A DNA stretch of 64,000 bases from Pyrinomonadaceae bacterium (GTDB lineage Bacteria > Acidobacteriota > Blastocatellia > Pyrinomonadales > Pyrinomonadaceae). This document shows positions 16,421 through 24,963 of the stretch, one piece after another (within the stretch, counting starts at the first letter, position 1; each line of letters starts with the position of its first letter). The stretch covers positions 62,001 to 126,000 of the forward strand of contig JANWYH010000006.1 of the NCBI GenBank assembly GCA_025054715.1. The letters are read 5' to 3'. Position numbers and translations under genes: made by a program. A model generated the notes under the pieces. That model did not search any database and was not told the origin of the DNA. It was given only the letters and a program-made list of their open reading frames with translations.

Positions 16421-17065
16421 CTACTCATCTCTACCGTTTACGGGTTGATTAAGAAAGTATGAAAGGCTTTCTAAGGAAGTTGTTAAATCAACGGTTTTGA
16501 CCTTTACAGAAGCATCAGCTATAAGGGTAACAGGAGCAAAATTCAGAACAGCCTTAATACCAGCTCTCACTACTTCATCCAAAACCTGCTGAGCTGCATA
16601 AGCAGGAACAGTTATTACAGCTATCTCGATTTTTTCGAGCCTTACAATCTTGTGAAAATCAGCGAAATTGTAGATTTTAACATTACCGATGCTCTTACCT
16701 ATCTTTGATTCATCTATATCAAACAAAGCTACGACAGAAAAATTTGACTTCTTAAAACCATTATAGTCAGCAAGAGCTGTTCCTAATCTGCCAGCACCTA
16801 TGATGCAAACCTTGTGTTCTTTATCTAAACCTAGAATTCTCCTTAAATGCTCACGCAAATCGTCAACGTAGTATCCGACTCCTCTGACGCCAAACTCACC
16901 AAAATAAGCCAAATCCTTTCTGATTTGTGCCGAATTCAAACGAAACTTCCTCGCAAGCTCTTCGGATGAAATCGTCCTTACTCCAGATGCTGACAATTCC
17001 TCAAGACAGCGAAGATATACGCTCAAACGACTTGTTGTAAGCTCAGAAATTTTCTCAACCTTCAT
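16421..17065 (-). CDS. rex: redox-sensing transcriptional repressor Rex
   Basis: NADH/NAD+-responsive repressor of 214 residues. The N-terminal winged helix (ISELTTSRLSVYLRCLEEL, then NSAQIRKDLAYFGEFG, the recognition segment) is followed by a Rossmann domain (VCIIGAGRLGTALA) that binds NAD(H), and the C-terminal domain-swap helix is present. Start: the ATG at 17065 is preferred over a TTG three codons upstream. It is the first gene of the leftward microcompartment operon, 29 bases before the aldolase. This suggests that NADH excess derepresses the locus and Rex itself. Confidence 0.93.
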   Translation of the reverse strand: MKVEKISELTTSRLSVYLRCLEELSASGVRTISSEELARKFRLNSAQIRKDLAYFGEFGVRGVGYYVDDLREHLRRILGLDKEHKVCIIGAGRLGTALADYNGFKKSNFSVVALFDIDESKIGKSIGNVKIYNFADFHKIVRLEKIEIAVITVPAYAAQQVLDEVVRAGIKAVLNFAPVTLIADASVKVKTVDLTTSLESLSYFLNQPVNGRDE

Positions 17066-17100
17066 TTTTCTCAAGTCAAAATTATAACTATGTTTTTTTT

Positions 17101-17118
17101 AAGTGAAAACTTTCTCTT
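17101..17118. promoter_or_regulatory. possible Rex operator upstream of rex
   Basis: AAGTGAAAACTTTCTCTT is an imperfect palindrome (AAGTGAAA against AAGAGAAA, 7 of 8) about 35 bases upstream of the rex start. Its core GTGAA-N4-TTCTC resembles the general Rex site TTGTGAA-N4-TTCACAA, with matches weaker on one side. Position suits autoregulation of the rex-microcompartment operon; the ruvA start lies 70 bases away on the other side. Confidence 0.3.
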
Positions 17119-17188
17119 GTTTGATGATGATTAAAAATGATTGGATCGTTGTCCCAAGTCTTGCGATCAATTACAATCTATCTTAAAA

Positions 17189-17788
17189 ATGATTGCCTAT
17201 TTATCAGGTAAACTTTTAGAAAAAAACGTTACCTCTTTGATTGTCGATGTTGGCGGTGTTGGATATGAAGTATTCGTTCCGCTGACTACATTCTACGAAG
17301 TCGGTGAAATCGGCTCCATGGTTTCGCTAAGAATCTATACACACGTTAGAGAAGACTCTCTTCAACTTTACGGCTTTTTACATGAAAAAGAGAGACAACT
17401 TTTTCTAAAACTCATCTCTGTTCAAGGAATAAGCGCTAAAAGCGGTATCTCTATACTTTCCAGCATGAACGCCGATGAATTGATAAAAGCTATACTAAAC
17501 AAGGACATTACAAGACTAACGGCTATACCAGGAGTAGGTAGAAAAACAGCAGAAAGACTTACGGTTGAACTTCGTGATAAACTAAAAAACCTTGCTACCT
17601 TCGAGGATGGAACTCGAGCAAAGAAAGTGGAATTTCCTGAATATGAAGATGTCATAGCAGCACTTGTAAGTCTCGGCTATCAAAAAAGTGTTGCCGAATC
17701 AGCAGTAAAAGAAGCAATGAAAGAAGAAACAGAAATGGATATAAAGAAGCTACTAAGAAAAAGTTTACAGATTCTTTCTAAAGTGTAA
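17189..17788 (+). CDS. ruvA: Holliday junction branch migration protein RuvA
   Basis: Junction-binding subunit of the RuvAB motor, 199 residues, the usual length. Domains in order: N-terminal OB fold ([25 protein letters not shown]), central helix-hairpin-helix pair ([27 protein letters not shown]) and C-terminal UBA-like domain ([23 protein letters not shown]) that contacts RuvB. The start is the ATG opening MIAYLSG; the frame runs 16 codons further upstream without similarity to the family. The stop is 2 bases before ruvB. ruvC is not adjacent. Confidence 0.96.
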   Translation: MIAYLSGKLLEKNVTSLIVDVGGVGYEVFVPLTTFYEVGEIGSMVSLRIYTHVREDSLQLYGFLHEKERQLFLKLISVQGISAKSGISILSSMNADELIKAILNKDITRLTAIPGVGRKTAERLTVELRDKLKNLATFEDGTRAKKVEFPEYEDVIAALVSLGYQKSVAESAVKEAMKEETEMDIKKLLRKSLQILSKV

Positions 17789-17790
17789 AG

Positions 17791-18828
17791 ATGAACTTGA
17801 AAGACACAAGAAACCCAGCCTTTATCGAAGAAGATGAACAGTTTGACGTTTCCTTGCGTCCATCTAGACTTGAAGAGTATATCGGACAGCAAAAAGTAAA
17901 GGAAAATTTACGTGTCTTTATAAAAGCAGCTATTAGAAGACATGAGGCACTCGATCACATCTTACTCTTTGGTCCGCCTGGCACCGGAAAAACAACGCTC
18001 GCTTACGTATGCGCCAATGAAATGAAAGCCGAAATAAAAGCTACTGCTGCACCTGTCATAGAAAAAGCAGGCGATCTAGCTGCAATTCTTACAAACTTGA
18101 ATGAAGGAGATATTCTTTTCATCGACGAGATTCATCGTCTAAACCCTGCGATCGAGGAAATCCTATATCCGGCAATGGAAGATTACGAACTGGATATAGT
18201 GATAGGTCAAGGAGCAGCAGCTCGCTCAATAAAACTCGAACTTCCGAAGTTTACTCTAATCGGCGCGACGACTCGACCAGGACTTATAACAGCCCCTTTG
18301 CGTGGCAGGTTTGGAATACAGTTTCATCTCGACTTCTATAATGTTGAAGACCTAAAAACCATTGTCATGCGTAGTGCAAGAATCTTAAGAACTGAAATCA
18401 CCGAAGAAGGAGCGACTGAAATTGCACGTCGTTCAAGGGGAACGCCGCGAATAGCGAATAGGCTCTTGAGGCGAGTGCGGGACTTTGCAGAAGTAGAATA
18501 CTCTGGAAAAATAACAAAACAAGTAGCGGAAGATGCTCTAGATAGAATGGAAGTCGATACCTACGGTTTAGATGAAGTTGATCGCAAATTGCTCCTGACT
18601 ATTATTCAAAAGTTCGATGGTGGCCCCGTCGGACTTAACACAATTGCGGCTTCTATTCAAGAAGAAAAAGATTCAATCGAAGAAATTATCGAACCTTATC
18701 TCATACAAATAGGGTTTCTTAACAGAACTTCTCGAGGGAGAATAGCAACCAGATTAGCCTATGAGCATCTCGGCTTTTGCAAGCCCCCTAAAGAATCCAC
18801 GCCGAGTCTTTTTGATACGGAAAAATAA
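17791..18828 (+). CDS. ruvB: Holliday junction DNA helicase RuvB
   Basis: Hexameric AAA+ motor that drives branch migration with RuvA, 345 residues. Walker A is GPPGTGKTT (residues 61-69) and Walker [11 protein letters not shown]. Sensor 1 lies in [10 protein letters not shown]; the arginine finger and sensor 2 in [11 protein letters not shown] and [15 protein letters not shown]. The C-terminal winged helix ([25 protein letters not shown]) is complete. It is co-transcribed with ruvA (2-base gap) and followed by a hairpin terminator. Confidence 0.97.
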   Translation: MNLKDTRNPAFIEEDEQFDVSLRPSRLEEYIGQQKVKENLRVFIKAAIRRHEALDHILLFGPPGTGKTTLAYVCANEMKAEIKATAAPVIEKAGDLAAILTNLNEGDILFIDEIHRLNPAIEEILYPAMEDYELDIVIGQGAAARSIKLELPKFTLIGATTRPGLITAPLRGRFGIQFHLDFYNVEDLKTIVMRSARILRTEITEEGATEIARRSRGTPRIANRLLRRVRDFAEVEYSGKITKQVAEDALDRMEVDTYGLDEVDRKLLLTIIQKFDGGPVGLNTIAASIQEEKDSIEEIIEPYLIQIGFLNRTSRGRIATRLAYEHLGFCKPPKESTPSLFDTEK

Positions 18829-18830
18829 AG

Positions 18831-18854
18831 AGAAGGCAGATGGCCCTGCCTTCT
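18831..18854. terminator. bidirectional hairpin terminator between ruvB and the glycine-zipper gene
   Basis: AGAAGGCAG pairs with CTGCCTTCT around a six-base loop, 2 bases after the ruvB stop and 7 bases from the stop of the convergent gene. The minus-strand exit is T-rich (CTTTATTTTTCC), the plus-strand exit less so. It can serve both transcripts. Confidence 0.7.
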
Positions 18855-18861
18855 TCAAAAT

Positions 18862-20394
18862 TTAGCGATTAGAGTTAGGAGAAGAAGACTGAATCATCAA
18901 AGTTGAACCAGCCTTGAATTCGAGATCGTCTTTCCCCTGAACAACTACTGAACCAGCTCCAATCGAAGCACCTATTGCTGCTCCAATTGCTGCACCCTTT
19001 GCTCCACCAGCTACGGCTCCTATTATAGCACCGAGAGCTGAACCAATCGCGCCCCTTTTTACAGCTTCATTCGTCTGACTTCCACCTTTAGCTGTTCCTT
19101 CCGGGTCTGTTTTCACAGTTTTACCTTCGGCGTCAGTAGCAGAAATTAAAGTTCCTCTAAAGTCATAAACTTCTCCGTTAGGCATTCTTATTTTCTCAAA
19201 GTTAAAGACAATCTGAGGACGACCGCTAATACGTCCCGAACGACTTACGTTTGATACATAACCTTCGATAACGGCACCACGAAATTGTGTCGGGGCTACA
19301 ACAGTTAAGCTAAAGCGATCATAATTCTTGGATGTTTTTGTTGAAATCTCGTTTTCTAAGGTTCCGGTTATTATCGTTCCATTCGGCACTATAAATTGTC
19401 TTTTTCCGCCATTGCGGCTATCGCTCCATGAGGTTCTATCTTGATAGTTTCTATCATAGATACCAAATCTAGCAACTGAATCAGTCTTAAAGTAGAAGCT
19501 TTCAGCCGAAACTGTTTTTCCGAGATAATAAAGCGTTGCACTTCTCGTAACTCGCAAAGCTCTGCCACCTTCTGTTAGCAAGAAAGTCACGCTGTAATCA
19601 CTATCATCACCGAAACTGTTGATCGTAAGCTCTTGTTGTCCTCTCAAGGTAGCTCTTATTCTCAGCATCCTTCCATCTGAAAGGGTTTCAGTTCTTTCTC
19701 TTCCATCAGCTGTTATAGTTATCTGCGGTGCAAGCGTAGATTCAAGTGTTACCCGATTTCCTCGAATCTCGATGGCAAGATTTTGGGGTGGCTCAAGAAG
19801 AATTTCTATATCACGCGATGCTGCTACCTTGTCTTGAACGTCAGTATCTTTTACGGCTCTATCCGCCACCTCTCTTACGTCATCGCTACGATTTTGATCC
19901 AGAGAATAACTACCGTTTAAGCTGAACCTAAAATTACCTGTTACAGTTGTCCGTCCTCTTGTTGTCTGCCAATCTGATGGAACACCATAAATTGCGGCTA
20001 GACGATCAAATAATGTCTTTGCACTGTCCCAATCTCTGCTAACAGTAAAACTTACACGAAAATTTGCCAACTCTTCATTGAAAACTTTTGCTTTCAAAAG
20101 TAGATTCGACACCTCATACTGACTGTCACGTCTTCGATCAAATTTTCTCTGAAAATCTTCTAGTTGGTTTTGCAGCTCACTAAAAGACTGTAAAAGTCTA
20201 GTCTCATCGGAGCGTGTAACTCCTCTTTGCCTGACTTCGTAATCAAGGTTGTATCTTAGATCACCTAGTTTTACGCTTAATTGACGCAGGATGTCTCTTA
20301 CTTCTCTTTCGTTGATTTGCTGAGCTTTTAGTCCCACAGCAAACGAAATCACCACCGCAATAATGCTCAGTAAACTCACTGCTCTTTTTTTCAT
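18862..20394 (-). CDS. exported protein with C-terminal glycine zipper, function unknown
   Basis: A 510-residue protein with a signal peptide (MKKRAVSLLSIIAVVISFAV, cleavage near LKA-QQ). A helical N-terminal third is followed by beta-rich regions (residues about 180-420). The C-terminal part reads NEISTKTSKNYDRFSL, then GRPQIVFNFEKIRMPNGEVYDFRGTL, which recalls a TrbI/VirB10-like beta domain. A glycine zipper follows (GAIGSALGAIIGAVAGGAKG and AAIGAAIGASIGAG) that could insert in a membrane. AAGGAG lies 7 bases before the ATG. It is probably an outer-membrane or envelope-associated protein; I do not recognise a characterised family. Confidence 0.7.
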   Translation of the reverse strand: MKKRAVSLLSIIAVVISFAVGLKAQQINEREVRDILRQLSVKLGDLRYNLDYEVRQRGVTRSDETRLLQSFSELQNQLEDFQRKFDRRRDSQYEVSNLLLKAKVFNEELANFRVSFTVSRDWDSAKTLFDRLAAIYGVPSDWQTTRGRTTVTGNFRFSLNGSYSLDQNRSDDVREVADRAVKDTDVQDKVAASRDIEILLEPPQNLAIEIRGNRVTLESTLAPQITITADGRERTETLSDGRMLRIRATLRGQQELTINSFGDDSDYSVTFLLTEGGRALRVTRSATLYYLGKTVSAESFYFKTDSVARFGIYDRNYQDRTSWSDSRNGGKRQFIVPNGTIITGTLENEISTKTSKNYDRFSLTVVAPTQFRGAVIEGYVSNVSRSGRISGRPQIVFNFEKIRMPNGEVYDFRGTLISATDAEGKTVKTDPEGTAKGGSQTNEAVKRGAIGSALGAIIGAVAGGAKGAAIGAAIGASIGAGSVVVQGKDDLEFKAGSTLMIQSSSPNSNR

Positions 20395-20501
20395 TTTTCG
20401 TCTCCTTGAAAGAGATTATCAACACGAAGTTTGATTTTAGCAACAGAAATTGGGTTGTCGACTTTTTGTTAATGTTAAAATCTACTCTTAAAGTATAACT
20501 T

Positions 20502-20906
20502 ATGAGAGTAGTTATAGAACATCAAGAAAATGGCATTTTTGAAGGAAAATTCTCTGAAAAGGGAAGCATAAAAATAGGAAGTTCCTTGGAAGAAAATCCC
20601 ACTCCCATGCAATTGATCTTACTTGCTGCGGGTACTTGCTCAGCAATTGATGTAGTTTCGATACTGCACAAGAAAAGACAACAGTTAATTGGCTATAGAA
20701 TTGAAGTAGAAGGACAAAGGAGGAAAGATCATCCGAGAGCATTCTCAAAAATACACATTCATCACGTAATTATAGGCAAAAATATTTCAGAAAAGGCAGT
20801 AGCTGATGCTATAAGACTCTCTGATGAAAAATACTGCAGTGTCGTAGCAACATTAAGACCAACAGCTTTGATTACAACAAGTTATCAAATCATAGAAGAA
20901 GATTAA
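20502..20906 (+). CDS. OsmC-family protein
   Basis: OsmC/Ohr-fold protein of 134 residues, of the YhfA-like branch. The two redox Cys of the family are present: one in LLAAGTCSAIDVVSIL and one in SDEKYCSVVATL; the GKFSEKGSIKIGSS and ENPTPMQLILLAAG segments are typical. It probably reduces organic hydroperoxides using thiols. No Shine-Dalgarno is evident and A/T-rich hexamers (TTGTTA, 17 bases, TAAAGT) lie right against the ATG, so a leaderless message is possible. It stands alone and ends in a strong terminator. Confidence 0.85.
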   Translation: MRVVIEHQENGIFEGKFSEKGSIKIGSSLEENPTPMQLILLAAGTCSAIDVVSILHKKRQQLIGYRIEVEGQRRKDHPRAFSKIHIHHVIIGKNISEKAVADAIRLSDEKYCSVVATLRPTALITTSYQIIEED

Positions 20907-20939
20907 GAGGAAGACCTGTCTGAAAAAGGTCTTCCTCTT
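20905..20939. terminator. bidirectional hairpin terminator after the OsmC gene
   Basis: AAGAGGAAGACCT and AGGTCTTCCTCTT form a perfect 13-bp stem around a nine-base loop containing AAAA, between the OsmC stop and the stop of the convergent receptor gene at 20950. The A- and T-rich arm ends allow it to work in both directions. Confidence 0.75.
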
Positions 20940-20949
20940 TGTCTATTGT

Positions 20950-23900
20950 TTAGAAAAGCAACCTAACTCTGAATTGCCCTACTCTCGGACCACCTACAGT
21001 GTTAGTTATAAAACCTAAATCAGCTGCATCCTGTAAGTCATTATTCGGATTTGCGAAGTTTACAGTGTTAAATAAATTGAAAATGTCGAATCCAAGCTCA
21101 AGCTTAAACCTCTCATTAAAGGTAGTAGTTTTTGCAATGCCCAGATCAAAGCGTTTTTGAGAGGGACCACGGAAGGTATTTCTACCCAAGTTGCCAAAAC
21201 CTCCAAGAGGCGAAGCAAAACAACTCAAGTTTATAACTCGACCATTACGAACATCGCTTACACTATAACCACGGATAGCGTCTTTTGCAGAAGAGCATAC
21301 AAAGTTAGGCCTTCCGAAACCGAGGCGATAGAGTCCTCCTGAACCTCTGGCGAGATTTGTGTATTGCGCAGCAGAGGTGATCTCGGGTTCAGAAGCAAAG
21401 ATCGTAAAAGGAGTTCCTGACTGAGCCTGGAAGAAGCCCGATATTGACCAACCCTTCAAGAAGGGATTTTTACCACCAAAAGGAATTTCCCAGACGAAAT
21501 TTGTACTGAAGCGATGCTTCCTGTCAAAATCAGAAGGACCGCGATTGTTATCGAGGTTTCTCGAGTCCCCTTGCACTATAAATCCAGAGTTCGGCACGTC
21601 AGGTTTTCCGCTACCGGCAGTACTTCCCGGATCGGTTGACATTATGTCAATTGACTTGGAAAAAGTGTATGAAACATTAAATTGTAGCCCTTTCGAAAAC
21701 CTCCTTGTAAGGCTAAACTGACCACTATGGTAATCAGAATAACCCTTTGACTCAAGCAACAAAGCTTCAGGAACGTTGAAGCCTAAGATTGGCACTCGAA
21801 TTTCAAAGTTGATTACGGCACCTGCAGCATTGGCAAGATTAAGGTCAATAGCACCACCAAGTGCAGGATTAGGAAATCCAAAAGCTTTACCTAAACCACG
21901 TTCCCGCGCCGTATTTCCGGGATTGAGCGGACCATTCGGTGCGCCAGCAGCGAGATATGCTTGATTGAGACGCTCGAAAATGTGATCAGGCGTGTTTGGA
22001 TCATTTAGATCATAACCTTGATTGAAAGCCCTTGTGATCAGAAGGCTTCTACCGGCCGTGCCAACGTAACGGGCTTCAAATAGAAAGCCTTTGGCGAACT
22101 CATACTGAAAACCAAGGTTCCACTGATGAACATAGGGCGTCTTTAGGTTTCTATCCACAGCACGAAACTCAAACGTTTCAGCTATGTTTCCACGAATGCA
22201 GTTGTTGCCCGTTGATGGATCGCAACCCGTGCCTTGAGGTGTTCCGCGGGGATCTGTAAATACTGGTGTATTGTCCCTTAATACATAAGTTCCGCTTGCA
22301 CCTGAAGTTCTGGTAACCCTAAATGGAAGCCAAGCATTCAAAGGAAGGTTCGTAGGAACATTAGCCCAAGCATTTGCTATCGGCACATTCCCGCTTGGAA
22401 CCGTAATCTCAACTTCACGAAGGAATGGATAATTTGAGAAAGTAGTGTTAATAAATGCAGCACTTGGCCGGTCATAGAAAATCCCGTATCCACCACGAAT
22501 TACAAAATTATTACTTAGAGCGTAAGATACGCCAATTCTAGGAGCAAAGTTATTTAAGTCTAAACCATTAAGAGTGTGTTTGTTATCAACCACACTCGAA
22601 GCATTTATTGCACTATCAATAACACTATTGCCAGTAAGCTTTACGTTTTTAGGAACAATAAACGATCTTGTCGGATTATCACAAAGAGACATCGAGCCAC
22701 CGTTCTTTGTAAAGCATGGCAAGAACGGAGAGATATCAAAATTACCAATTCTTCCGTTCTTTTCTGCTGGCCACATGAAAAGCTCGTATCGTAAGCCCAA
22801 ATCTAGAGTCAATCTTCTCGTAACTTTCCAAGTATCGTTTATGTAAAGCCCTATATCTTGAAATCTGAAACTTTTGTCGGTGAAGCCATATTGCGTATCG
22901 GCCTCAGTCGCATTACCTGTAAGAAGCTGTGTGAAACTGTCAAATTTTTCAAACTCAGTAGCTTGCTCTTCTGGCAAGTTTGTATCGTATTGATGTCGCT
23001 TGTATTCAACACCAAACTTGAAGTTATGTCTTCTGAAAATCCAGTTTGTGTCATTTCGGAGAGTATAGGTCACTTGCTTACGCTTATTAAAAGAGTCATT
23101 TGGGCCACCAAAAGAAAAGTTGGCAATGTTATTACGTCCGATGAAATGCCCTAACCTTCTCGTGGCCGGACTATCATCGAAAACTAGAGCCGGATTTACG
23201 ATTCCGACCGAAGCATTCGTAATTTCTAAAAACGGTTCATCAAGTCCTCTAGTGTTATTAAGGTAAAAGTAGCCAAAACGAAACTCATTGGTCCAATTAG
23301 ATGAGAAAACATGTGTGTCTGAGATAGCCAAAGTAGTGTTTCGATCACTACGCTTTAAAGTAAAAGGAGAAGCTAGCGAACTCGGATCAGGAAAAGGATC
23401 AAAGCCAGGAAAGTCAGCTACAAAAAGCGTTCCACTTAAGTTATTTTTCGAGCTTAGACGTCCGTCAAACCTTGCGGTTATTTGGTTTTGCTTAAACTTT
23501 GCAGGTTCAACCTGTATTAACTCGACAAGAGGATTGTTTCTTTGTAAAGTGCGAGTTGTTATGTTCGGAAAGTTTCCAAAAAGAAAGTTTCCAGTTCCGG
23601 TTTGATCAACTATGCCTAGAGGTCTGAAAGTTCCTGGTCTTAGGCTAGGTAGAATGAAGTTTCCTGTTACAGGATTGCGGAGATTAAAAATTCGCCAAGC
23701 AACATCTGAAATATCGCTAGCTGTTAAGCAATTCGAACCACTGCAACCATTGAATTGATTAAAAGCTGCTGCAATGTCAGCTTTTGAGCGATTATCACCT
23801 AAAACACTTAAGGCTAAAGGCAAGACTGTTCTTGTCCGAGCTGTCGGAACAAGTCCTGTATTTGCTTTTGTATATTGGTAACCTCCGAAGAAGAAAGCTT

Positions 23901-24786
23901 TGTCCCTTACTATAGGACCACCTAGTGTAAATCCTGCTTCGATTCTATCAGCTTTTGGCTTTTCATTGCCGCTTTCTTTAAGGAAAAATTCATTTGAGTT
24001 GAATGCCTTATTTTGTTGATAGTAATAGACGCTACCTGATAGAGAATTTCCTCCTTGCTTTGTAACTAGCTGAAAGTTTCCTCCACCGGAACGACCCGTG
24101 GAAGCGTCATAAAGAGAAGTTTGTAGTTTGACTTCTTGTAAAGTTTCAGGAGCAGGCGAGATATTATCAGTTAAAGTTCCCTCGTTACTTGTAATATTTG
24201 TAGCGTCTATGCCGTTGAAGTAAAGACTAGTCGAAGTAGTTCTAGTGCCATTGACTGATGGCGATATGTTGCCATTGCTGTTAACTCCGACCGGCGATAA
24301 TTCGGCTGAAACCCCTGCTTCGGATGATAAAAGGCCAGTAAAGCTTCTGGTCGAAGTTGGCACTTTTGTAATCTCTTCGCCAGAGATTTGTCTAGCTATT
24401 GTAGCGTTTTCAGTTTGAACCAAAGGTTGTTCAGCAGTTGTTACTACGACAGTCTCAGCTATGCCAACTTCAAGTCTTACTTCGACCTTTCTCGGAACAA
24501 CTGCTTCAACTTCTATGTTTTCTACAACTGCTTTCTTGAAACCTTCTTTTTCATAAGTAATGCTGTAGATACCAACCGGAAGCGAAGGAATAGTCCACCT
24601 TCCTTCCTCATCAGTAACAACGGTCCTCGTTAAGTTAGTCGCCACGTTCCTGACTGTAACGGTCGCTCCTTGAATCAGAGCATCATTTGGGTCTTTAACC
24701 ACTCCGCTTAGGCTGCCTAAAGCTTGCGCTAAAACAGCCTGAACCGAAAATAAAAGAGCTATGATCAAAAAAAATCTACTTTTCAT
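20950..24786 (-). CDS. TonB-dependent receptor (Oar-like) with carboxypeptidase-regulatory-like domain
   Basis: Outer-membrane receptor of 1278 residues. Signal peptide (MKSRFFLIIALLFSVQAVLA), then a carboxypeptidase regulatory-like sandwich (GSLSGVVKDPNDALIQGATV, residues about 22-105), then a plug-like region (RSFTGLLSSEAGVSAE, VNGTRTTSTSLYFNGIDATN) and a long beta-barrel ending in GQFRVRLLF with terminal Phe. This Oar-like architecture is very expanded in Acidobacteriota. The start at 24786 is set by GGGAGGAAAAT; an upstream ATG in the same frame is not supported. The imported substrate cannot be told, but such receptors often take up polysaccharide- or peptide-derived molecules. It is transcribed alone. 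Confidence 0.92.
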   Translation of the reverse strand: MKSRFFLIIALLFSVQAVLAQALGSLSGVVKDPNDALIQGATVTVRNVATNLTRTVVTDEEGRWTIPSLPVGIYSITYEKEGFKKAVVENIEVEAVVPRKVEVRLEVGIAETVVVTTAEQPLVQTENATIARQISGEEITKVPTSTRSFTGLLSSEAGVSAELSPVGVNSNGNISPSVNGTRTTSTSLYFNGIDATNITSNEGTLTDNISPAPETLQEVKLQTSLYDASTGRSGGGNFQLVTKQGGNSLSGSVYYYQQNKAFNSNEFFLKESGNEKPKADRIEAGFTLGGPIVRDKAFFFGGYQYTKANTGLVPTARTRTVLPLALSVLGDNRSKADIAAAFNQFNGCSGSNCLTASDISDVAWRIFNLRNPVTGNFILPSLRPGTFRPLGIVDQTGTGNFLFGNFPNITTRTLQRNNPLVELIQVEPAKFKQNQITARFDGRLSSKNNLSGTLFVADFPGFDPFPDPSSLASPFTLKRSDRNTTLAISDTHVFSSNWTNEFRFGYFYLNNTRGLDEPFLEITNASVGIVNPALVFDDSPATRRLGHFIGRNNIANFSFGGPNDSFNKRKQVTYTLRNDTNWIFRRHNFKFGVEYKRHQYDTNLPEEQATEFEKFDSFTQLLTGNATEADTQYGFTDKSFRFQDIGLYINDTWKVTRRLTLDLGLRYELFMWPAEKNGRIGNFDISPFLPCFTKNGGSMSLCDNPTRSFIVPKNVKLTGNSVIDSAINASSVVDNKHTLNGLDLNNFAPRIGVSYALSNNFVIRGGYGIFYDRPSAAFINTTFSNYPFLREVEITVPSGNVPIANAWANVPTNLPLNAWLPFRVTRTSGASGTYVLRDNTPVFTDPRGTPQGTGCDPSTGNNCIRGNIAETFEFRAVDRNLKTPYVHQWNLGFQYEFAKGFLFEARYVGTAGRSLLITRAFNQGYDLNDPNTPDHIFERLNQAYLAAGAPNGPLNPGNTARERGLGKAFGFPNPALGGAIDLNLANAAGAVINFEIRVPILGFNVPEALLLESKGYSDYHSGQFSLTRRFSKGLQFNVSYTFSKSIDIMSTDPGSTAGSGKPDVPNSGFIVQGDSRNLDNNRGPSDFDRKHRFSTNFVWEIPFGGKNPFLKGWSISGFFQAQSGTPFTIFASEPEITSAAQYTNLARGSGGLYRLGFGRPNFVCSSAKDAIRGYSVSDVRNGRVINLSCFASPLGGFGNLGRNTFRGPSQKRFDLGIAKTTTFNERFKLELGFDIFNLFNTVNFANPNNDLQDAADLGFITNTVGGPRVGQFRVRLLF

Positions 24787-24925
24787 ATTTTCCTCCCTTA
24801 ACCTCAGCCACGCCGAAAACATTCCAGGCTGAAATTAAATAGTCATGCTAACCAGTAGGAGTTAAAAAAATGTGAAAAGAAATTTAAGAGATTGTTAAAG
24901 TCTCATGTTTCTCCGATAAATGAAA

Positions 24926-24955
24926 TTAGCACTTTTGAATGCTTTCGGTTATAAT
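24926..24955 (+). promoter_or_regulatory. candidate promoter giving a near-leaderless message
   Basis: Perfect -10 TATAAT at 24950-24955 with a weak -35 TTAGCA 18 bases upstream. The ATG begins at 24964, so transcription should start within about 2 bases of it. No Shine-Dalgarno is present, which fits a leaderless message. Confidence 0.45.
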
Positions 24956-24963
24956 CATCATCA

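Noticed and set aside
20484-20501. TATAAC box directly before the OsmC gene
   Set aside because: It ends 2 bases from the ATG, so transcription would start inside the gene; TAAAGT just upstream is more plausible but weak.
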